Shown here piece after piece: positions 1 through 5,946 of a stretch of DNA of 16,873 nt. Source of the stretch: an uncultured Collinsella sp. (GTDB lineage Bacteria > Actinomycetota > Coriobacteriia > Coriobacteriales > Coriobacteriaceae); the NCBI GenBank assembly GCA_905197585.1, contig CAJJZO010000018.1:1-16873 (forward strand), written 5' to 3'. The translations under genes and the position numbers were made by a program. Below the pieces are notes generated by a model that saw only the letters and a program-made list of their open reading frames with translations, was not told where the DNA came from and did no database searches. Position 1 is the stretch's first letter, and every line of letters begins with the position of its first letter.

Positions 1-79
1 GCCTCAAGAAGGAGTAACATCGGGACTTGCAGCGACGGACCTCAGGACACTCTTACACCACGTCTGCGCGCGCGACCCT

Positions 80-145
80 CGTGCGTGGATAATCTCCCAC
101 TTTTGGCCGAGGAAGGGGCCAAAAACGGGAGATTTTCCACGCTCG
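80..145. repeat. 66-nt palindromic repeat, copy 1 (hairpin only)
   Basis: The left arm (81-108, GTGCGTGGATAATCTCCCAC onward to TTTTGGCC) pairs with the right arm (117-144), with four mismatches over 28 positions and an 8-nt loop. The same outer motif (GCGTGGA ... TCCACGC) and the same total length recur at 1482-1547 and 5725-5790. Unlike those copies, this one lacks the two direct GAGCGTGGA units on its left side. It could be a structured transcript end or a REP-like repeat. Confidence 0.75.
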
Positions 146-354
146 ATTTTTCTGTAGCTGTCATGCCGGCGGCCTCATTACACGTCGAGTGCATACGGGC
201 CACGTTGCAAACAAGGTAGTTTTGAGCCACAGCATATTTTCTTTAAAAGAAATCGACGGCTTTAGAGGCGCCAAATTGTGGAGACAGGGACCTCTCGACA
301 ACTACCCTACCTGCAGATATAAGCCATCAGCCTAAAACGTCCAAAACCGTCAAG

Positions 355-387
355 TATTTGGTCAGCGCCCGGACAGCATTTGGTCAG
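355..387 (+). promoter_or_regulatory. Direct repeat TATTTGGTCAG / CATTTGGTCAG, operator candidate
   Basis: Two copies of ATTTGGTCAG begin at 356 and 378, exactly 22 bp apart (about two helical turns), and the second ends 55 bp upstream of the start at 443. The spacing places both boxes on the same DNA face, which suits a dimeric or tandem-bound regulator. AbiEi-family proteins are known to autoregulate from upstream repeats, so the product of the next gene is the natural candidate ligand. This is inference from position only. Confidence 0.4.
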
Positions 388-442
388 ACTTCGCATGAAA
401 CCGTCTGGTACGTTTGCGCCGTTCCAAGAGTTGGGAGGCGAC

Positions 443-1405
443 ATGGGAAACATGACGGCGAATCAAAGACTTACAAGCCACATTAAAGCGTGCGAACAGC
501 AGATGAGCTGCGTGTACGCACGCACGGCGGCGGAGGCAAAGCAGATTGAGCGGCGTGTGGCGGCGGGAAGTCTAGAGGCGGTCATGCCGGGGCTGTATGC
601 GCGTCCGGATTATTGGTCCGAGCTCAAGTTTCGGCAACGTTATCTGCATCGGGTGCGGGCCCTTGCGCAAAAGCATCCCGACTGGACGTTTTGCTCCTAT
701 ACGGCGGCTGTTATCTATGGCCTTTCGGTTTCGCATGCCAATTTGACGCACATCCATATCGCCGCGGCGCCGGCGCAATCGACGACGCCGGGCTCTCGGG
801 TGATTCGCCATCGTTATGCTCGTCAAACGCGGGCAATCCAGATGGATATTGCCGTGACCGATATCGACCAAACGATTACGGATTGCCTGGTCGATGCATC
901 GTTTGTCGAGGGACTGATCATTGCGGACTCGGCGCTTCATGAGCAGCTGTTGTCGAAGGAGCATCTCGTTGAGGCAATCAACAAGCTTGGCTTAAATCGT
1001 CGCGGTGTTGTGACGGCGCGAAGTGTTGCGCGGTGTGCCGATGGCCTATCGGAAAGCGGTGGCGAGTCCAAGGCGCGTGCTCTGATGATTGAGCGCGGCT
1101 GGCAGACGCCGGAGCTGCAAGTTGAGCTGTTCGACCCGGTTGAGCCGGGGCGGCCGTATCGAGTTGACTACTTGTGGCGTGTGGGCGACCGGCTGATTAT
1201 CGGGGAGTTCGACGGATTCGTTAAAAGCGAGAAGGCAGCGGAGGAGGGCAAGCTCGCAAAGGCGCAGTTTGATGAGCGCCAGCGCGAGTCGAGGCTTTCG
1301 CTGCTTGATAACTGCAGGATCGTGCGCTTGTGCTGGGATGATCTAAGGGATCCGACAAAGCTCGATCGCAAGCTCAAGGTCGCCGGCGTGCCGCGTGCGT
1401 GCTGA
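443..1405 (+). CDS. AbiEi-like winged-helix protein fused to DUF559/PD-(D/E)XK-type nuclease domain
   Basis: The 320-aa protein has two parts. Residues about 20-185 resemble the AbiEi antitoxin/transcriptional-regulator family: an N-terminal winged-helix region, then THIHIA and a TDIDQTITDCL stretch where AbiEi proteins have their conserved Leu/Asp segment. Residues about 205-305 look like a Vsr/DUF559-type PD-(D/E)XK fold: ESGGES (E208), VDYLW (D242), GEFDG (E255, D257) and K261, matching the E...D...ExDG...K pattern of that fold. The ATG at 443 is chosen because GGGAGG lies 4 nt upstream (433-438); the frame is also open from a TTG at 380 without a ribosome site. No AbiEii-type nucleotidyltransferase toxin gene is adjacent, so if it is an antitoxin it is solitary. 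It may be a DNA-binding nuclease of defensive or regulatory function. It converges on the 5-FCL gene. Confidence 0.75.
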   Translation: MGNMTANQRLTSHIKACEQQMSCVYARTAAEAKQIERRVAAGSLEAVMPGLYARPDYWSELKFRQRYLHRVRALAQKHPDWTFCSYTAAVIYGLSVSHANLTHIHIAAAPAQSTTPGSRVIRHRYARQTRAIQMDIAVTDIDQTITDCLVDASFVEGLIIADSALHEQLLSKEHLVEAINKLGLNRRGVVTARSVARCADGLSESGGESKARALMIERGWQTPELQVELFDPVEPGRPYRVDYLWRVGDRLIIGEFDGFVKSEKAAEEGKLAKAQFDERQRESRLSLLDNCRIVRLCWDDLRDPTKLDRKLKVAGVPRAC

Positions 1406-1430
1406 GGCAGTTGCAGGGCGTTTGGCTGCA

Positions 1431-1548
1431 CAAGCGTGGAAAATCGGACGGACGAGCGTGGAAATCTGGACGCTTGTTGAATGAGCGTGGATAATCTCCC
1501 ACTTTTGGCTCGTAAGGGGGCCCAAAGTGGGAGATTTTCCACGCTCAT
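1431..1548. repeat. 118-bp composite repeat, copy A: two direct units plus 66-nt palindrome
   Basis: Two direct units come first: CAAGCGTGGAAAATCGGACG at 1431 and ACGAGCGTGGAAATCTGGAC at 1452. They are followed by GCTTGTTGAA and a 66-nt palindrome (1482-1547). Its arms at 1481-1508 and 1521-1548 match at 26 of 28 positions. The order, unit lengths and total length equal those of the copy at 5673-5790. It lies between two convergent genes, 25 bp from the AbiEi-like stop and 24 bp from the 5-FCL stop, so the palindrome may also act as a bidirectional transcription end. Confidence 0.85.
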
Positions 1549-1572
1549 CTTGCGGGTGCGAAACAGCGGCGA

Positions 1573-2169
1573 TCAGGCGCTGATGATGTGGGGTAGCGGC
1601 AGGTCGTGGGTATCGGTGGGAACGCCGTCGACGCGTTGCTCGTCAAAGGCAATGCCGATGATTTGACATGCGGGTGAGAGCATGGGCAGGTAGCGGTCAT
1701 AGCAGCCGCCGCCGTAGCCCAAGCGCGCACCGGTGCGGTCGAAGGCTACGAGCGGCACGACGATCATGTCGAGAGCTTCGGCAGGCACGATAGGGAAGCG
1801 GCTACTGTCGATGTCCGTGGCCGTGAAGGCTCGCGTGGGGTGGCCGATAAACGGAGCCGAGGACGCATCGGCAGCAGCAACTGCCCGCATGCACATGCGC
1901 TGGTCACAAGCCATGGCGTCTGTTGCCGAGAGCATGCACGGATAGGTCACGCGCCAGCTGCGTTTGGCGGCCGCTGCGGCAAACGCGGCAGGATCGACTT
2001 CGGAACCCATCGCGGCATAGACGGCAACGGTGTGCGGGGCTGCGGGATCCGAGCGGCCCAGTAGCTCAACGAGCCGCACGCAGATATCAGCGGACTTTGC
2101 CGCCCGCACATCCAAATCAAGAGCATCGCGCCGGGCAATCACCGCCTGCCGCAATCCAGCCTTGTCCAT
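1573..2169 (-). CDS. 5-formyltetrahydrofolate cyclo-ligase (5,10-methenyl-THF synthetase)
   Basis: This enzyme converts 5-formyl-THF to 5,10-methenyl-THF with ATP, returning folinate to the one-carbon pool in the cytosol. The 198-aa length is normal for the family. The diagnostic C-terminal motifs are clear: GYGGGCYDRYL (151-161, the phosphate-binding glycine-rich loop) and DGVPTDTHDLPL (181-192). The N-terminal KAGLRQAVIARRDAL helix is also typical. The ATG at 2169 is chosen because AGGAGG (2180-2175) lies 5 nt upstream; an in-frame TTG at 2196 has no ribosome site. The leader contains a perfect 13-bp inverted repeat (2186-2224). The gene is on the same strand as the M16 peptidase but separated by a terminator and 370 bp of repeats, so it is probably transcribed separately. 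Confidence 0.95.
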   Translation of the reverse strand: MDKAGLRQAVIARRDALDLDVRAAKSADICVRLVELLGRSDPAAPHTVAVYAAMGSEVDPAAFAAAAAKRSWRVTYPCMLSATDAMACDQRMCMRAVAAADASSAPFIGHPTRAFTATDIDSSRFPIVPAEALDMIVVPLVAFDRTGARLGYGGGCYDRYLPMLSPACQIIGIAFDEQRVDGVPTDTHDLPLPHIISA

Positions 2170-2185
2170 CCCAACCTCCTCTAGC

Positions 2186-2224
2186 AAACCTGCCAAAAAG
2201 GGACAGGTTTATTTTGGCAGGTTT
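2186..2224. repeat. Perfect 13-bp inverted repeat in the 5-FCL leader
   Basis: AAACCTGCCAAAA (2186-2198) is repeated as its exact reverse complement at 2212-2224, with a 13-nt spacer that itself carries ACAGGTTT, a third partial copy. It sits directly upstream of the 5-FCL Shine-Dalgarno sequence on the minus strand. It may be an mRNA hairpin, an operator or a short dispersed repeat. Confidence 0.7.
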
Positions 2225-2235
2225 TATCTGGGCAA

Positions 2236-2274
2236 ACACCCAAACCATCACACAAACCATCGCAAGGGGGGGGG
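2236..2274. repeat. CAAACCATC tandem units next to a G9 run
   Basis: The segment 2241-2262 reads CAAACCATCA CA CAAACCATCG, a 12-bp-spaced direct repeat. It is followed by nine consecutive G at 2266-2274. Such a homopolymer is prone to slipped-strand length change. No gene covers it, so any effect would be on the promoter region of the minus-strand 5-FCL gene. Confidence 0.6.
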
Positions 2275-2324
2275 CAGTTCATGGACACCTTCGTGGGTTT
2301 TGACGAAGAGCGGATGTTTGCGGC

Positions 2325-2389
2325 GGTTTGTCTCGATCTGTAACAGTAGCTCGGCAAAATCGGACCTAGATGTTACAGATTGAGACAAA
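2325..2389 (+). repeat. Palindromic element, copy 1 (TTTGTCTCGATCTGTAACA arms)
   Basis: TTTGTCTCGATCTGTAACA (2327-2345) pairs with 2371-2389 at 18 of 19 positions around a 25-nt loop that contains CGGCAAAAT. The reverse complement of 2411-2471 aligns to it without gaps, including the loop motif CGGCAAnAT, so this is one repeat family present in two orientations. Confidence 0.85.
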
Positions 2390-2410
2390 GGGCCGGCGTC
2401 ATCCGAAAAC

Positions 2411-2471
2411 GTCTCGATTTGTAACATCTGGAGCTAATATTGCCGTCTTAGCGTTACAGATCGAGACAAAC
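2411..2471 (-). repeat. Palindromic element, copy 2, inverted relative to copy 1
   Basis: GTCTCGATTTGTAAC (2411-2425) pairs with GTTACAGATCGAGAC (2453-2467) at 14 of 15 positions, with 27 nt between. Read on the minus strand, it matches the copy at 2325-2389 in arm sequence, loop length and the loop motif CGGCAAnAT. The outer flank GCCGGTTTGTCTC also resembles GGCGGTTTGTCTC at copy 1. The two copies face each other across 21 bp, as in a BIME-type pair. Confidence 0.85.
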
Positions 2472-2481
2472 CGGCAGACTG

Positions 2482-2531
2482 CGGCAAAAGAAAAAGGTAG
2501 ATTTTCAGGCATGTCCCAAAAATCTACCTTT
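2482..2531 (-). terminator. Rho-independent terminator of the M16 peptidase gene
   Basis: AAAGGTAGATTTT (2493-2505) pairs with 2519-2531 as a 13-bp stem with a 13-nt loop. Read on the minus strand it starts 9 nt after the stop codon and runs into TTTTTCTTTTG, a good U-tract. Confidence 0.85.
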
Positions 2532-2539
2532 GCTGTGCG

Positions 2540-5500
2540 TTAGCCCATCAGGTCGACGACGTTAAAGCCGGCGTTGCTCTTGGCGATGACGTCGCGGCCG
2601 CCAAAGACGCAGGTGGGTGACTCGGCTGCGATGCGCGTTACGTCGGCGCCGAGCGAGCGAAGCTCACCGGGCGTGGCGGCGAGCATCTGGGCGCGGCGCT
2701 CCTCGCGCGCATGCGGATCGAGCCCGGCCAGGTAGGTCGTGTTGCGGCGCTTGGTGAGCGCGTACGGCTTCACCGGCGCGTCCATGCCGCTCACGCAGCT
2801 CACGATAAAGCCCTCAAAGGCGGCCTCGTCGGGATCAAAGCTGCCGAGCCATTCGCCCGCGCGCGCCACGCGCTCAATCGAGGGGTCGATTGCCGGGTCG
2901 CGGTAGGTGTAGAACGCCGCCTGACGCTCGCCGGCCGCGCGGAATCCGCAGCCGTACGCGCCGCCCTTAACGCGGATCTCGTTCCACAGATAGTCGTAGG
3001 AGAGCGCGTTGGCGGCAACCGCCCAGGCGCCCGTCACGTCGATGCCCAAGCGACGCGGGTCGCACGCGCTTGCCGCAAAACAGATGTCGCTGGGGATGAC
3101 AAAGGCCTCGTGGCGGTCGCACGGCGTCGGCACCACGAGCGCGTTGCGGCCGGCATCGGCGCCGTCGCCAGCGCCCAGCTCCAGGTCGCCCGCGGCGGCC
3201 CAGTATGCGTTAAAGTCCTCGTCGCTGCCGGTAAAGCTCGCCAGGCAGCCATCGGCCACAAAGATGCGGCCTGCCAGCTCGGCAAGCTTGGTACGCAACC
3301 CGTTCACGCGCTCGTCAAAGTGGTCGAGCAGGTCGCGCAGGAACAGATAGAAGTCCACGCCCGAAAGCTGCTCGCGCACCACGGCCGAAGGCGAGCTGTA
3401 GCTCATCGCGCGACCGAGCGCCGCCGAGTGGCCGTTGTTGATAAAGCCCTGCTCAAGCCCAATGCGAATCTGTGTGAGCACGTCGCGCACGCGGTCGGCG
3501 TCGGCATCTGCCAAAAGCGTGCTCGACCATACCTCGCGCGGCAGACTCGCCAGCGCATCGATCTTCTCGGACAGGGCGCCGGCGCTCACCAGCAGGTAGG
3601 GGCGCACGCCGTCCACTTCGGGCTGCGTCATGACCTCGGTCGTAAAGCTCAAAAAGCCGAGCTTGCCAGCGAGCAAGTTGTCGAGTTCCTCGGCCGAGTG
3701 CTCGCGCGTGGGCAGCTGCTTAAGCAGGCGGCAGAGCAGTGTCACATAGGGCAGGTCCTCAAACGCGACGCAGTTCAGGTCGAAATACTGCATGGCGTAG
3801 GCCAGACGGTTGGTGGGGATGCCGTGGCGCAGGCAGGGGATGGGCACGGTCGTGTCCACGATCAGTGGCGGCTCGGGGCGCGCCTCGCCAATGTCGGACA
3901 CGCGCAGGCGCGGCAGCGTGGCCTTGGCCTCGGGTGTGTCTTCCGCCTCCTGCGCGGCACGCAGCGCGGCCGTGCGCTCGACCACGTCGGTCAGCTCGGC
4001 ATCGGTCATGGCATCGCGCTTGGCTGCCAGCTCGGCGGCCTCGGCACCCTCCGAACCCTCGGCGGCGTCCACCGGCACCAGCTCGACCAGTGCCATGTGG
4101 TCGTTTTCCAGCACCAGCTCGCGCAGCAGGTCCTCAAAATAGCTGCCGTCCAGCTCGCTACGCAGCTCCTCGTACACCGGGCCGTACTTGAGCGCCAGCG
4201 TCGCGGCGTCGTCATCGTAGAGCCAGGTGCTCAGCGCGTCGCACGCAATGGCCACGCCGTCGGCGATGCCATAGTCACGCTGGCGCAGGTCGTACTCGTT
4301 GCTGCTGATGATGGCTTCCAGACGCTCGCGCGGAACTCCGTGCTCGCACAGGTCGCGGCAGGCGTCCTGGAACACGCGACGCAGCTCGCGCGCCACACCG
4401 GGCTGTGCGTTTTGCAGCATGATGAGCTCGTAGGGCTGCAGGCTCTCGGCCGCGGTGTAGCTCACCACGTTGCCGCCCAGGCCGGCGGCCAGAATGGCCT
4501 TCTTAACCGGCGCTTCGTTGGAGCCCAGCAGCGCCTCGAACAGGATATCCGCCGCGATCGTGCGCTTGCGGTCGAGCGCGCTGCCCAGCACAAGGCCCAG
4601 GCCCATCAGGGCGTTCTCGGGTGTGGTGGCCATCTCGATGCGCTTGTACTCGCAGGTCACGGGCGCCTGCGCGTCCAACGGATTGGGCGCCAGCGTGGAC
4701 GGGTCCTCGCCGGCGGCAACGGCAGCGTCCATGCGGCGGCTCGCGGCACTCGGCTGCGACAGATAGCGCTCGTCCAAAAAGGCCAGTGCGCGGTCCACGT
4801 CCAGGTCGCCGTAGAGCGTGATGTAGGAGTTGGAGGGATTGTAGTGTCGCGCGTGCGTGTCCAGGAACTGCTCGTAGGTGAGCGCGGGAATCGCGCGCGG
4901 GTCGCCGCCGCTCTCGTGCGCATAGGCGGTGTCGGGATAGAGCGCGGCGTTGACGGCATCGTCCAGCACGCTCATGGGGTCGGACAGCGCGCCCTTCATC
5001 TCGTTGAACACCACGCCGTTATAGCGCAGCGTGCCCTCGCGCAGGCTCGCGGAGCTGCCGTCGCCCTCGTCCTCGGCGCCCTCCGGCAGGTCCAGCTCGT
5101 AATGCCAGCCCTCCTGCTCAAAAATGGTGGGCTTGGTATAGATGGCCGGGTTGAACACCGCGTCCAGGTACACGTCCATCAGGTTGTACAGATCCTGCTC
5201 GTTGGTGGTGGCAACGGGGTAGATAGTCTTGTCGGGGTAGGTCATGGCGTTGAGGAACGTCTGCATGGAGCTCTTGATCAGGTCGACAAACGGCTCCTTG
5301 ACGGGGAATTTGGCCGATCCGCACAGCACCGAGTGCTCAAGAATATGGAACACGCCGGTGGAATCGGCCGGCGGCGTCTTAAAGCCAATGGCAAAGGCCT
5401 TGTTTTCGTCGTCGCACGCCAGGTACAGCAGGCGAGCGCCCGAGGCGGTGTGGCGCAGCACGTAGGCGTCCGAGTCGAGCTCGGGCACGGTCTCGCGGCG

Positions 5501-5584
5501 CTCGACGGCAAAGCCGTGGCAGGTAGTGCCGGGCACCAGCAGTGCGGCGGCAGCGGCGCGCGGGTCGGTTGAGGTGGTGGGCAT
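2540..5584 (-). CDS. M16C-family zinc metallopeptidase (presequence protease/PreP-like, insulinase superfamily)
   Basis: This is a 1014-aa, two-halved clamshell peptidase of the M16C type that degrades peptides. The inverted zinc motif HILEH (H80, E83 catalytic, H84) is followed by SVLCGSAKFPVKEPF and FLNAMTYPDKTIYPVA, which are PreP hallmarks. The distal metal ligand is E195 in VVFNEMKGALSDP. The C-terminal half carries the conserved substrate-binding segment NEIRVKGGAYGCGF. No signal peptide is visible, so a cytosolic role is expected. The ATG at 5584 has AAAGGAG 7 nt upstream. The frame stays open for another 74 codons upstream, but that stretch is a translation of promoter and repeat DNA (VRKSTLV twice) and should not be annotated as protein. 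It is transcribed away from the AlbA_2 gene, with a terminator 9 bp downstream. Confidence 0.95.
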   Translation of the reverse strand: MPTTSTDPRAAAAALLVPGTTCHGFAVERRETVPELDSDAYVLRHTASGARLLYLACDDENKAFAIGFKTPPADSTGVFHILEHSVLCGSAKFPVKEPFVDLIKSSMQTFLNAMTYPDKTIYPVATTNEQDLYNLMDVYLDAVFNPAIYTKPTIFEQEGWHYELDLPEGAEDEGDGSSASLREGTLRYNGVVFNEMKGALSDPMSVLDDAVNAALYPDTAYAHESGGDPRAIPALTYEQFLDTHARHYNPSNSYITLYGDLDVDRALAFLDERYLSQPSAASRRMDAAVAAGEDPSTLAPNPLDAQAPVTCEYKRIEMATTPENALMGLGLVLGSALDRKRTIAADILFEALLGSNEAPVKKAILAAGLGGNVVSYTAAESLQPYELIMLQNAQPGVARELRRVFQDACRDLCEHGVPRERLEAIISSNEYDLRQRDYGIADGVAIACDALSTWLYDDDAATLALKYGPVYEELRSELDGSYFEDLLRELVLENDHMALVELVPVDAAEGSEGAEAAELAAKRDAMTDAELTDVVERTAALRAAQEAEDTPEAKATLPRLRVSDIGEARPEPPLIVDTTVPIPCLRHGIPTNRLAYAMQYFDLNCVAFEDLPYVTLLCRLLKQLPTREHSAEELDNLLAGKLGFLSFTTEVMTQPEVDGVRPYLLVSAGALSEKIDALASLPREVWSSTLLADADADRVRDVLTQIRIGLEQGFINNGHSAALGRAMSYSSPSAVVREQLSGVDFYLFLRDLLDHFDERVNGLRTKLAELAGRIFVADGCLASFTGSDEDFNAYWAAAGDLELGAGDGADAGRNALVVPTPCDRHEAFVIPSDICFAASACDPRRLGIDVTGAWAVAANALSYDYLWNEIRVKGGAYGCGFRAAGERQAAFYTYRDPAIDPSIERVARAGEWLGSFDPDEAAFEGFIVSCVSGMDAPVKPYALTKRRNTTYLAGLDPHAREERRAQMLAATPGELRSLGADVTRIAAESPTCVFGGRDVIAKSNAGFNVVDLMG

Positions 5585-5636
5585 ATGCAGTCTCCTTTGA
5601 CGCCCCAGCGGGGGCGAATCGAGTCGAATCCTCGAG

Positions 5637-5664
5637 AGTATACCCATATGGGGCCCTCGACCAA
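5637..5664 (-). promoter_or_regulatory. Sigma-70-type promoter of the M16 peptidase gene with a palindromic spacer
   Basis: On the minus strand TTGGTC (5664-5659) and TATACT (5642-5637) are separated by 16 bp, about 50 nt upstream of the start codon. The spacer holds the perfect palindrome CCCATATGGG (5644-5653), a possible operator. A GC hairpin (CGCCCC/GGGGCG, about 5611-5626) lies in the leader just before the ribosome site. Confidence 0.55.
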
Positions 5665-5672
5665 TCTGCCGC

Positions 5673-5790
5673 ACGAGCGTGGATTTTCGGACACACGAGC
5701 GTGGAAATTCGGACGCAAATTGAACGAGAGTGGATTTTCGGACGGAAACGGCCCCAAAACGCCAAAAAACCGTCCGGAAATCCACTCTCG
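5673..5790. repeat. 118-bp composite repeat, copy B: two direct units plus 66-nt palindrome
   Basis: The direct units start at 5673 (ACGAGCGTGGATTTTCGGAC) and 5695 (ACGAGCGTGGAAATTCGGAC). They are followed by GCAAATTGAA and a 66-nt palindrome (5725-5790) whose arms CGAGAGTGGATTTTCGGACG(G) and 5770-5790 pair at 20 of 21 positions. Layout and length equal copy A at 1431-1548, but the inner arm is TCGGACGG here and TCTCCCAC there, with complementarity kept in both. It lies just upstream of the M16 promoter, between divergent genes. Confidence 0.85.
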
Positions 5791-5820
5791 ATTCCTGACC
5801 ATCCATCGCTCATGCATTTC

Positions 5821-5895
5821 TCATCTCTCACTCATCTCTAATATGAGAGATAACAGAAAGATGAGAGATAATTACGAGAGATAACTGAGAGACGA
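5821..5895 (+). promoter_or_regulatory. Array of GAGAGATAA boxes upstream of the AlbA_2 gene
   Basis: TGAGAGATAA occurs at 5844-5853 and 5862-5871, CGAGAGATAA at 5875-5884 and TGAGAGACGA at 5886-5895. The reverse complement of a near copy (TCATCTCTCA) is at 5821-5830 and a partial one at 5832-5840. Such clustering within 75 bp, ending 51 bp before an ORF for a DNA-binding protein, suggests a multi-site operator. The boxes contain -10-like GATAAT/GATAAC, so binding could cover the promoter. The regulator is unknown; autoregulation is inference. Confidence 0.55.
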
Positions 5896-5946
5896 AGGAA
5901 ATCCATTCGCGGCATTCTTCGCAGAACCGAGCGAAAGGACGTGCAG

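Larger units (their letters stand above)
1..442. other. Intergenic/left-edge region with one palindrome and a direct repeat, no supported gene
   Basis: No gene can be supported here. Two plus-strand frames are open from the edge: one closes near 153 and the other near 219, after running through the palindrome at 80-145. The third closes at 17 (LKKE then stop). Any of these could be the end of an upstream gene, but none has a recognisable motif. The stretch holds the 66-nt palindrome at 80-145, a small AT-rich perfect inverted repeat at 238-252 (TTTCTTT/AAAGAAA) and two ATTTGGTCAG boxes 22 bp apart at 355-387. I see no convincing -35/-10 pair for the downstream gene. Confidence 0.6.

Noticed and set aside
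1431..1548. Possible CRISPR array from the repeated GAGCGTGGA units
   Set aside because: There are only two direct units, without uniform spacers and ending in a palindrome; no cas gene is present. The same layout recurs at 5673-5790, so it is a dispersed repeat.
2170..2490. 6S RNA, which often lies next to the 5-FCL gene in other bacteria
   Set aside because: The gap is occupied by separate short palindromes and a G-run; no long rod with a central bubble can be drawn across it.
2711..5572. A 953-aa open frame on the plus strand opposite the M16 peptidase gene
   Set aside because: It is a shadow frame of a GC-rich gene. The translation is rich in Ala, Arg, His, Gly and Val with no domain, while the minus strand encodes a full M16 protein with catalytic motifs.
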